From: Morinoia aosen
Taxonomy: Eukaryota; Arthropoda; Malacostraca; Amphipoda; Talitridae
NCBI GenBank assembly: GCA_030386875.1
Contig: CM059563.1
Location: forward strand, 47,433,602-47,497,601
DNA length: 64,000 nucleotides
Direction of reading: 5' to 3'
Under the pieces are notes generated by a model. It did not search any database, had not been told where the DNA came from, and saw nothing but the letters and a program-made list of their open reading frames with translations. This document shows, piece after piece, positions 11,711-22,105 of this stretch. The position numbers were made by a program, and so were the translations under genes. Position 1 is the first letter of the stretch. The number at the start of each line of letters is the position of its first letter.

Positions 11711-14053
11711 GTTGTCGATGAGGCGATCGTTTACTGATAACTTAGTTATTGGTCTTTAGTTCATCGTTTGTAGCAATTTCATTCTTAATGCTAACAGAAG
11801 AGGTATACATAAGCGATTGAGCTATCATTCGATCCATCTATTGGGCTACCAGTTTCACCAAGTGGAGTGCCTGAAAGAAGATCTATGCATTGAAGGCCAG
11901 ATGGACAAGTGGCCATGCACGCTCATGTGCTAGATACACATCAATAATCTTTTATTTTTGTTTACATGGTGGTGTTGAATCGACTGGCAGGAGTGTTGGG
12001 AACATTAACGTCCTTGAATTGCCAGTCAGCTTGTAGAGTCTTGTACTCATCGTATACACACGCTACCCATATAGTCCTGTGTAAGCTGTTGAGAATATTT
12101 CATTTGGAATGTTACCCATCGTAATTTTTTTCTGTTACTGATCATGTATGTCCATCTCGTACAGTTTAACAATAAATTTTCAGCAAACTCGGGTATGAAA
12201 TTTTACATTCAATTGAAAGGTAAACTTCCCAGCAGCCGCGTGAGCAGAGGGGAACATTTGCAGCAAGTGTGAACGTCACGCCCAAAAAAAGTGTATTTTT
12301 TATAGTAAAGGTAGTGAAAGAGCTGGGCAACATCACGATTCTCTGCTTGTTGCGCCCCGATGCTATTTTCTTAGTTGTTTTTGGCCACTCGATGCACGTC
12401 GAGTAGCCAAAAATACAAAATAACTCGCCGTACTTCACGGGTAGTGATTAATCAGGTTTTGAGGTCACTAATAATTCAATCTTATTTTACGTTCAAAATA
12501 ATTATTCGTTGTGCAGATTTTTACGTTTTTTAATCTTTTAAATTCAGATCTCTAACCAGAAATGACTACATTTTCTTTTGCACCTCGTTCGTCGAGAATG
12601 AAATTAAATGTATGTTACTTGTGCGGTGGACGAAGCCTATGTAGTATATTGACTTGTCTAACCGTATTTACCTAATTGCTAGTATAGATTCACAATTATT
12701 TCGGATGTTTATGGTGTATTTATTAATTGTTTTGGTTAATTTCATCATTTGAAGACAACTTTTTTTCAAATAATTCTAACGAAGAAAATTCTCAATTAAT
12801 TCTTCGAGCCACTTTCTTTGTAAATGCTTCGAGTTGAGAATTTTTAATTAATTCTTCAAGCCGTAGGTCTATTTTCTGCCCGGGCGGCAACCCTCACCGC
12901 GGGAGCCGCCACCCAATAAAATTGTCGCCGTGTTTACAAGCAGCGCAGAGCAAACCTCGGTAAAATCGTAGAGCTCGCGAGATCGGCGTGCATTGGCAGG
13001 AGGTTGTTTTTGAGTCAAGTTTGAAATTTGTGGGTAGTTGCTAATGGCTCGACCCATTCTTATGGTTGGAGACTTTGACGTCCGGTAAAATAATCAACAC
13101 ATTTGGATAGAGCGAGTGAAACGTTAGGTAATGCTTCAATCTCTTAGGGTATCTTAGGTTCAGTAATTTCTTCATTACTGTGTTATGGTCAGCTATTCTT
13201 AAAATGAAGTAAATCATGAACAATTCAGTCTCAGATACAGATGATTCATATAGCTTTATTCGGAAGATTTATCCATTTTGATGAACATTTGGAGAAAAAA
13301 CAATTCTTTCATTTCTATACGTCGTTTGCGTTTCCCGATTGAAAATTAAAATTGCAACAATTACCATACTACATCAACTGTCTGCCATCTGTCGGAGTTA
13401 GATGTGTGTTACGAATGTAACGTCGGTTTATTAGAAGTCTCTGTTTTTTCCTTGGTAGAAGAGATTTAACAAGTTAAGGATTTTTTTCCGTTCAATTACC
13501 TTAGCCAAAATGGAAAATTTTCAAGAAGTTTTCACGAGTTAACAAAAGTAGACCGACACTGAAATAGCTATCGTAAACCGTTGCCATGCTGCTAGATCGA
13601 AAATGACCCTTTTAGCTGTATTTCCTCTAGTAATTGTACACTTATTCGGCGACGTATTTTATTCATGTGTGCCGGCCTGAACTCGCTGGCACGCGCAACT
13701 GCATCTTCTCGACTTGTTGAAGATGAATCGATAACTTTTTTCCACGATGGAATTCTGGGGAAGTGGCCCACGCTACAAAATATCGCCGGTGTTAATTCAT
13801 TTGTGCAAAAAAATTCTTAATTGTATCACTGAAACTAAGAAGGATTCATTTACGCAATCATTTAGACTCTAAATTTAATTGAAACGGGTTCGACCCTGAA
13901 TTTATTTTACGAATGTTGTAATTCATACGTGTAATTAGACAAATTAATTTTTATTACTTATAAGTTTTAAATGGAATAGGTCACGACAATTAATGGCGTC
14001 GGGAAAATAACAGGCCACGAAATAAATAATTAAATCTCAAGCACAAAGAAAAT
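11711..14053. other. No recognisable gene
   Basis: Short frames only. There is a local duplication of an 'aattaattcttc.agcc' block at about 12,795-12,865, and a GC-rich patch at 12,875-12,960 with no recognised identity. The open frame on the minus strand at 12,166-12,438 has no family resemblance that I can see. Confidence 0.45.
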
Positions 14054-14149
14054 CATTATATTATATTATGTTATATTATATTATGTTATATTATATTATA
14101 TTATATTATATTAAATTATATTATATTATATTATATTATATTATATTAA
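14054..14149. repeat. AT microsatellite (TTATA)n
   Basis: About 19 copies of a 5-bp ttata unit run here, with two gttat interruptions and one aaatt. The array ends exactly where a TTAAC-starting MITE-like element begins. Confidence 0.9.
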
Positions 14150-14409
14150 CACGTTCACCGCGTTTCCGCAGCTGTTAACGGTTGTTTTGGTTAGGTTGTA
14201 AGTAGCCGAATTGCGAGATTGACTTTACTGCTCGAATACATTTTTATCCTTCTTAAAAAATCTGAAAATGCAATTGCATAATTACATTTTACTTTGATTG
14301 ATAATTTACTTTTTAAAAAGATCATGAAATGCGATTCATTTGTACCGGTGCGTAAATAAGCAATTTACAGAATGGTCTCATATTGCCCAATATGCGGGGA
14401 ACGTGTCAA
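14146..14409. mobile_element. Second MITE type with TTAACACGTT terminal repeats
   Basis: The left end ttaacacgttcaccgcg is inverted at the right end, which ends gaacgtgtcaa (14 of 17 positions pair). The terminal sequence resembles that of the TTAA-flanked family elsewhere in the window, but the interior differs. It is non-coding. The element is inferred from one copy only. Confidence 0.4.
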
Positions 14410-15339
14410 AAATTTTCACGTAGCGATAGCAAGTAGCTGTGGGCGTAGCATCTGACGCACGCGAGCAGGCAGCGCTCGCAGGCGAAACAGCAATTCATCA
14501 CGAGGCCGCCCCATCACACGAGGAGTTCTGTGTGCTGCCGCTGCTACATGCAGTGTTACATAAGTAGATTTTCTCACACAGTAGAACACTTGTTCAGAAC
14601 GTGATTCGCAAAAACGTAGGAGTGCGTATTAAAACCCTTGGGTTGGCGAGGTGGGTGCAGAAAGGTGCATAAGGATGTAGCAGGTTGCAGATGTTATAGG
14701 AGGTGTAGAAGGTGCCCGAGGTGCAGAAGACCCAGAAATTGTGGTGTGTAGGTCGCGAGCGTTTGACCATCTGATGGTATTTCCAAGGTACTATAGGCCG
14801 TATGTGCGTGTGTTACCGAAACCAAGAGAAGATACATCTTCGAACTCCATAGCAAGGAAGTTAGGCCAAAAAAAGTTCGGAACTGAAATTCGATGATGTA
14901 TGGCAGCCGAGTCCTTCTGGAAAAGGAGAACCAATGTTCTGAAACACTGTAATCTAATTATATTTTTTATTAATGAATAATTGCGCTAACGAAGAAGTTG
15001 TTAATATTGCGTGCTGTTGTGGTTAATAAATCATTTTATTGCACGTATGTTTTGGTACGCTTGAAGTTCATTGTGTCGAGTTGGTCTTATTGAAATAAGT
15101 CGCTACGTTATGTAACAACGTATCGGAATGCTCAAGCTCTTGTAATTCGAAGCTGAGCTTTCGTCTACTCATATTTTATGGCGGTATTTAATGGTAATAT
15201 TTCCCTTAACTTTAATAGATAATAAGTATCTTATCGATATTGCTAAATATGCGTGCGTGTAGCTACACGAGCGGAGCGATTCTGTTCGAGCATTCATATC
15301 ACATTGTCATTTCCTTATTTTATTCTGCTTTTGCCTTCC
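14410..15339. other. No recognisable gene
   Basis: A degenerate G-rich stretch with repeated 'aggtgcagaa'-like words lies at about 14,640-14,740. Otherwise I see nothing. Confidence 0.45.
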
Positions 15340-15665
15340 TGCTGGTTCTCTCTCAGGGGAAACATGTGAGGGTTAATTCCGAGCTAAAGGTTAGGTAGGC
15401 TTTCTTTTTGTTGTAATAAAATAGGTTTTTTGTTTTGTTACGGACCATCTTTTTTGGTCCACTGCTGTCCTGTTTTTCAGCACCTACTACTTCTTCAACT
15501 TTTTCTTGTTTCATGAACTTCTTTCCTAGCTTACTGTTTCTGTGTACCTTGTGCATAGATTCCCCGTTCCCTCAACTCCATACTAAATGGTGCCTTCTTC
15601 TTTCCTCTCTTAGAACATCTTTGTCGTGGTTGAGGGAGGCTAAAACTTTCTTAAATAATAATAAT
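15340..15665 (+). repeat. SINE-like dispersed repeat, copy 3
   Basis: This is a well-preserved copy with 'gttaggtaggctttcttttt', 'ttgttacggaccatcttttt', 'cactgctgtcctgtttttca', 'catactaaatggtgccttct' and 'gagggaggctaaaac', followed by a short (aat)n tail. Compare 35,420-35,785 and 37,656-38,012. Confidence 0.8.
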
Positions 15666-16692
15666 AATCTTGCCGGTTCTTAGCTTGCTTTATGAACGGC
15701 ATTTCTGGTGTGCCTTTTTGAAATTAAAATTTTTAATCTTTTATAAATTATCTTTTTTTTCCTTCATAGGTCTAGAACTTAGACTCTTGATACTACGTCT
15801 CATAACCTCGTTCTTTGTAACCTGTCATTTTAACGGTTTTTTGCCTGATCACGCGAGGTTCAAATCCCACTTCATGACCAGTCTGTCTTTACTCTTTCAA
15901 GACACCTGAAGTCCCGTGGCATCTAAAATATGGCAAAATTTAATGTCAGAAGTTACTAGCAATTAGAACCAACCGAATTCATGCGATGTAGGTTCTCAGC
16001 TACGGTGCTTCACGGTAGGATAATCGATTTAATTAAAAACGCTTTAAATGATCTTTGACGCATTGTTTTTCATGCGTTACCGAGCACATGCACCCTGTGA
16101 GGTGCTTTCGTTGAGCAATTTTTGACCTGGAATTCGATGATCTGAAACTCTGCCATCTAATGAAGCCTGGAGGAAAAGTAAGGCAAATTGAGCGAAGGGA
16201 AGAAAATTACCTACGTCTTGTGTGACCTAACCGGGGAACCTTCGTTTATTGGGGATACGTAAAATAGTTAGTAGTTTGAAGGCGTTTATCATTTCTCTGG
16301 CCTTAGACCCTACTTTGATTTTGGTACTCTGACCGATTGCCTGAGTGACGGGCAACTGTCACATCTTGTCTTCACGTCTTTTTGCTATATCAATACATCA
16401 CACTCTGACTGTGCGAGGGGGTGATGCATTTTTAGGTGACGCGATCAGTGTCTCCATTGAAATACAGGGTCTCCCTAAAAATGCATTCACTCTTTGACTG
16501 CCCAATATTCGTATATATTTTTTAATATAGGTGTTCATTGACATGGGTTCGAGTCATATGAGTCGAATCAAAGAAAAGCCATTGAATTTAGGGAATTGTG
16601 AAGGAAGTGAACTTAGTTGCGCCGGAAACGAATAAAAAAAATGCGTGAGGAATAATCAGTCGAAGGGAGAGTTGATTTTTTGGGGACACTGT
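15666..16692. other. No recognisable gene
   Basis: Nothing supported. A ggttcaaatccc word at 15,857-15,868 resembles a pol III B box but no tRNA fold accompanies it. Confidence 0.45.
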
Positions 16693-16916
16693 ATTACCAC
16701 TTTAACCGCAATTGGTCGAACTGAAGTTCAATATTCAGCTCAAATTTATAGTCAATTACAGAAAGCAGTATAAAAATAGCAAGCATTAACTTAATCGCGT
16801 CTTCATTCAGCTTTAATTGTTTATGAAAGTTGAGCTTGTGACTACTGGTCGGTCAGCAGCATTATGAAAATCCCGTCAGTGACCACCGTTGGCGGACGTC
16901 GCTGTCAAATTGTTAA
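16693..16916 (-). mobile_element. TTAA-flanked MITE, reverse orientation
   Basis: This 224-bp copy is the inverse of the elements at 31,952 and 45,455. Conserved internal blocks are 'aactgaagttcaatattcag', 'gtgactactggtcggtcagc' and the terminal 'cgctgtcaaattgttaa'. The right end is TTAA; the left end has decayed to ttac. Confidence 0.7.
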
Positions 16917-17084
16917 GCAACAGCTTAAGAGTTTAAAAGTATTACGCGGGAAGTTGCTGAGCACCTCAAAGCTTGAGTTTCGACTCTACTTATTTCTTCC
17001 TTCTGTTTGTAAATTTCCGTGTTTATTCCAACTCGTGGTCATATACAAGAGTGTTTATTCCTTAAAATTGTTGTATAGCCAGAG

Positions 17085-17260
17085 CCTGGCGTGTGCAGCA
17101 GTTAAGTGGGTGGAGGTTGTGATGTGCGAGCTGCCCTTGACTTGAATTGCGATGCCGTGCACTCGCGCAGGGTCGATTGATCAAACGCGACAATAGCCAG
17201 CGTCACAACCTGCCATCAGTCATGGAGGAATTTAAATTTTAGCTGGATGGGGATATTTTT
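17085..17260 (+). repeat. Diverged repeat pair, copy A
   Basis: It shares 'cttgaattgcg', 'tcaaacg..acaat..c.agcgt' and 'ccatcagtcatgga.gattta' with 17,855-18,025, followed in both by 'gatgggatattttt'-like sequence. The intervening 17,261-17,854 contains a run of 16 or more C near 17,283 and nothing else recognised. Confidence 0.6.
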
Positions 17261-17854
17261 GGACTCGAATTAATTGCCCTCCTCCCCCCCCCCCCCCTTC
17301 TGACGGTGCAAGCTGAAAGAAAATTTGATTTCTGACGACACCCGAGGGTCAGGGAACTGCACTGAAACGAGGGTTTGCTGTGCAAAACTGGTGGTGCCCA
17401 TTATCTTTTCGGCCGATGTTATTATATAATATTGGAAGTTACGTAAGCAATAAAGTTGTTCAATTTCCGTTTGACTTTAAACTTTTAAACTCTTGCGAGT
17501 TCACTAGGAGACAAACTACGCGCACACCAAATTTCCATGAATTGATTCATGTGCGTTTCACACCTGTAAACTGGACGTTTAGAGTGCATTAGCGACAATA
17601 AATCAACGGCTTATTTTAGAACTACGTAATGTGAAAACTGCTCATGTTGCTTTCCGGATTTCGTTCGATATTTTTTTCATTTTAGCAATGTATTTGAACA
17701 CGTAACCTGTTGGACGACTCGGTGCGCTCTTAAATAAACACCTCAGGGCAACGGAAGTTTTTTTGTTACCTGTCTGAATTTTCAGCCTCACTATGGTTAC
17801 GTAAGAACGTAGCGCCTGTCTGATTTCCCCTGGGCGCTTCAGGCTTCAGTACGC

Positions 17855-18025
17855 TGCGGCTGTGGTGGGTAAAGGTAGTGATACGCGCGCTGGCTGCACA
17901 GCCTTGAATTGCGCCGATGTGGAGTCGTACAGCGTGCATTGGTCAAACGTCACAATTGCAAGCGTTGCGAAATGCCATCAGTCATGGAAGGATTTAAAAT
18001 TTCGATGAACGATGGGATATTTTTA
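17855..18025 (+). repeat. Diverged repeat pair, copy B
   Basis: Direct repeat of 17,085-17,260, about 770 bp downstream in the same orientation. It is probably an old, unclassified dispersed element. Confidence 0.6.
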
Positions 18026-19727
18026 AAACAGTGATCAATAAGGAAAGAGTTTTAACTATGGAGTTTATCATGGTGCAACACCATCAAAAAGTTGTTGTGT
18101 TGATTTTCTGTTATCCCTCGGTATCGACTCAGTACATTTCCTGGGCTAATGTGTCAATAATTTCTTGTGCTATTACTTTGTTTTGGGATTTATTTCTCAA
18201 TACGAGATTAATAGCTTAAAGATGATGTTTGGAGAGATTTTAGTTACTTGTGTCTTGTCGTCCGCATATTCAGGATACACTGACCAATCGCACTCGGCTC
18301 CTGAAAATTACCACGACCACTCAATAACGGAATTTACTGTAGGTACTACGAGCGATGACTTCGTCAGTACTACAAACTTTTGAGATGTTGAGTTTCTACT
18401 CACAACAACCTCAACCTTTGCGTGTTACGTAATTCATTGATTTTTAAAACAAATTAACTCCTACAACATTGGTTTTATTGATATTAGTTTTTTTTAACGA
18501 GACTCGTTTTGAACGTTTCAGATCTTCACCAAATTTTTTCATAACGCGGGACAGCAGCTGTGAAAAATTACATTCCGTCCTAGGCTTGATTTTTGAACTA
18601 TTTTAAAATACTTCGATACTCCCATGTGCTACAACGCTCCATAGTTCTTAACAGTAGTATTGGAAATTAGGAATAAGTCTTTTTGCAGTCCATTTGTCTA
18701 AGCTGTTTCCCTTCAGGAGGCATAGAATGGGCAGAATATGTTCGAGGTAGTTTGGCCCGTGTTCCGAGTGCTATCGGGGTTGACGCCTTCAGGGTCTCAC
18801 TGTTAGGTCACCTCTGCCGTCGATGGGCCTGCGAGTAGCCTGCTGCAGCAACCCTTTATTATGCAGCAACTCTTAGCGCATCCGATGATATCTAAATGAA
18901 AGCTCTACGAGGAAATCTCTCGGAGAAGGTACAATTGAAAAATGATAGACGAAAATGATATGAATGAAAAATGAAAGATAGACCCCCCATTGTCTCCGTA
19001 ATTGTGTCGAAAATGGGCAAGAGTGTTATGCACGACCTCTATTTTTTTACCAAAAATACTTACGTACGCCAATTTCCGTGAATCGAGATCCCACAGAAAA
19101 AACGTTACGGTCATTGCGTTGATTCATGTCGATTTCAGGGTAGACGGTCCCCACACGTTACCGCTTTGCTTTCAGCGCTCACACTTTCCGTCATCCCTTC
19201 TTCGTTTTTTTTTCTCTCTCTAATATTTTGTTTAAATGCGCAGGGCGTCTTGTGTGGGAACACGCTACTTTTGAATTGATTCATGTTTTCTACAGTCTTG
19301 ACTAAATGATCCCTTCTCTACGGCCGCTTGAGATCGTATGTTATGCGCCTAGGGAGCGACATAATAACTCTCATAATAGCTTCGTTCGTTTTTGTCATCC
19401 CTGCGTGTGACAGTAATGGTGGTTTTGTCATACATATTGTTTGTTTAAATAGTCAAGTTTTAATGAACATATTACTGGTGCAAATTAGCTGCTGCCGATA
19501 GAGTTCAGAAATTCATAACGTGCACAAGATCCATTTTCTCCCGTGTTTAGGGATAGATACTCGGGGTACCAGAAGAGAACGAGACTCTTCAAATAGTTAT
19601 TTATTTATTTTAATTAAAAAATCAGTTCCTTCATCACGCGTATTTATTTGTGACCTGGTTGTGTGTCACCGTTATTTTATTCTTGACACTTGTTGTCCTT
19701 CGCTGGGAAGGTAAAACGCGGTAATTA
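18026..19727. other. No recognisable gene
   Basis: Only short frames are present. None has a family signature or credible splice sites. Confidence 0.45.
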
Positions 19728-19868
19728 ACGTGCTCAGAAACCATGGAATTATTTGAACACGTTCAGATGCCATGGAATTATTTAAATTTGTTCAGAGACC
19801 ATGGAATAACTTAGACGTACTCAGAAGCCATTAAACTATTTACACGTGCTTATAAACGATGGAATTAT
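19728..19868 (+). repeat. Degenerate ~32-bp tandem repeat, 4-5 units
   Basis: Recurring core 'ccatggaattatttgaacac' preceded by 'gt.ctcaga.', each unit differing by several substitutions. Confidence 0.7.
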
Positions 19869-20837
19869 CGCTCGCAAGCAGAAAGTTATTGAAGGGAATC
19901 GGTAAAGTATCTACCTGCTCAGTTGAGCTTTCTCTTCGATTCGTCAGACTTGACTGCTCGAACTGAGTTTCGTTTTCGGTTTCTTTGTTTTATTTTCTAA
20001 CCACTGAATAATTGCCAGCAATTTTTCAAGTAAATATTTCAGGAGAGGGTGGGAATCAATGGTAGTTAAGAATATTTTATACCTGAATTGAAAGCCTTTG
20101 TACCAGGATACAAAGCTAAAATATGTTTAGGCATGCAGTTCAGAGAGAAATTTTTAATATTTTAATGTTTATAACCAGTTTCAAGCACAAAAATGAATTT
20201 AGAAAGAGAGAAAGATATCTAGACTTAGAATGACGGACTGTTTGAGCAAAATTTACACGCTAGCTCAGAGCAAATTTACGGTTCGATGCAAGAACCAATG
20301 AAAAACGTACAATCGAGGACTGTCCGGTCCAATTCCATCAGCCCACACATTTATTCAAGAACATACGTCAGGATCGTTGGGAAGACAACTAGTGGAAATA
20401 CCATTTCCCAAATATTCTACGTACGCTTGCTCAATGAGTAAAAGAGGATGCTTACTGGACGACTGTCAGGGGGTGGTAGGGATTTCTGGAGGGTGAGTTA
20501 ATTAAACTAAAAAAAGCTTGGTTAGGTAAAAAATAACCAAGTTTAGATAGTACTAGGCTTGGACCCACGTACCAAACTTCTATTGTGACACATTACGAAT
20601 GTAGTGCCTTAGTGTGGAGCACGTTGAGCAGCGGTAGGATATTTGTTCAACGTCCTAAGCTAGACCAAATGGACTGGACCAATGTAAGCACATACGTACT
20701 ATAAAGAAAGAACATAATCCGGGATGTATATTATTCGATAGGATAGGGATCCAAAACGCACATACGAATTGCAGTATAAGTTTTTTGGAGCGGTCGTGGT
20801 GGCGTTTAGAGCTGGTCAGTTCACTACCACTAACGCG
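19869..20837. other. No recognisable gene
   Basis: Nothing supported in this stretch. Confidence 0.45.
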
Positions 20838-20950
20838 TTGACGGTGACGGGTTTATCTGAAGTCTATATATATTGGACTCAAATTTAAAGTCAAAAGTGT
20901 GAAGCAATATTATGAACACCAAACACTGCTGGTTCCATTAAATACCATTA
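20838..20950 (-). mobile_element. TTAA-flanked MITE, truncated
   Basis: It begins ctaacgcgttgac, a degenerate terminal repeat. It carries 'ctgaagt', 'ggactcaaatttaaagtcaa' and 'gcaatattatgaacaccaaa', matching the reverse of the family interior. The other half is missing. Confidence 0.5.
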
Positions 20951-20975
20951 ATTTTTAAGATTGTTGAAACATTTC

Positions 20976-20999
20976 AAACGACCCATCGATGGGTCGTTT
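20976..20999. repeat. Perfect 24-bp palindrome
   Basis: A perfect palindrome centred between 20,987 and 20,988, with the core acccatcgatgggt. The right arm recurs 37 bp downstream (catcgatgggtcgt at about 21,027-21,040). Confidence 0.9.
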
Positions 21000-21119
21000 T
21001 GCAGCAGGATGAACTTAATCACAACTCATCGATGGGTCGTATCGCAAGCTACGTGTTATGCCATTGTGGACATGTAGGGTAGATTGGCTTGAAATCCGAT
21101 GAAAACTTCAAACAACTTA

Positions 21120-22105
21120 AAGGTGACCGAACGCCAGTTTACTATAATTTTTAAAAAATAAAAATAAAATACTTCCAGATTGGAATAAGCTTTGAGGTAT
21201 TCAGAGCATGTTTGTAGCATTTGAATAGACAGGTATGGCCTATAAAGTTTTCGGAATTTGCCCAAAAATCCCCCCCCCCTTCCCCACTCAAAAGAATTTC
21301 CTTCAATGAAAATTTCTCAGCCAATAATGCAGATAGAGATGAATGTTTATTTTTTTCGTTAGATTCACAATGAACAGCTGTTAAAATGTTGCATATAGTT
21401 TTTCGATTTAGCTCAAAAAAAAAATTTAGAAATTTTTTAATATTTATGAAAAATTCTTCACTTTTTTTTCATAAAATTTCATACAACAATATTTTTACTC
21501 AATTTATCAATAATAACATACCGCAACATATCAATTTACTCAGGCTGCCCTCGGTGATGCAATAAAGATGACCTCCATCGGAGAACAACTGTGGCTGAAA
21601 TTGAGCGGTGAAGTCTTGAAAATTTTAATTCTGCATCGCTCAATTTCAGCCACAGTTGTGCTCCGATGGAGGACATCTTTATTGCATCACTGAGAGCAGC
21701 CTGAGTACAATAATATGTTGCAGTACGTTTTTTGCTAAATTGATTACAACTATTTTTGTATGAATTTTTTATGAAATAAAGTGAAGAATTTTTCATAAAT
21801 GGTAAAAAGTTTGTAAATTTTTTTTGGGCTAAATCGAAAAACTATATGCAACATTTTGACAGCTGTTTATTGTTAATCTAGCAGAAAAACCATTCATCTC
21901 TTTCTGCATTATTGGCTGAGAAATTTACTATTGAAGGAATATCTTTTGAGGGGGGGGGGGGGGGTAGAAATTCCGAAAACTTTATAGGCCATACCTGTCT
22001 ATTCAAATGCTACAAACATGCTCTGATTACCTCAAAGCTTATTTCAATCTGGAAGTGTTTTATTTTTATTTTTGAAAAATCATTGGAAACTGGCGTTTGG
22101 TCCCC
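21120..22105. mobile_element. Foldback (long inverted-repeat) element
   Basis: Two arms of about 470-490 bp are inverted copies of each other, separated by only some 25-35 bases around 21,605-21,635. Left-arm blocks 'ccagattggaataagctttg', 'gcatttgaatagacaggtat' and 'ctcagccaataatgcagata' all reappear as reverse complements on the right. The arm pair includes a C run (about 21,272) facing a G run (about 21,951). The arms differ by scattered substitutions, so this is an old genomic inverted repeat, not a perfect assembly mirror. No transposase is inside. Confidence 0.88.

Noticed and set aside
15857..15868. ggttcaaatccc, a tRNA B-box word
   Set aside because: No A box or cloverleaf could be drawn around it.
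18225..18383. ITEFTVGTTSDDFVSTTNF, resembling the exon 9 segment FGVTTEDFGSTTD
   Set aside because: Low-complexity Thr/Asp/Ser similarity only; alignment needs gaps and there are no matching splice sites.
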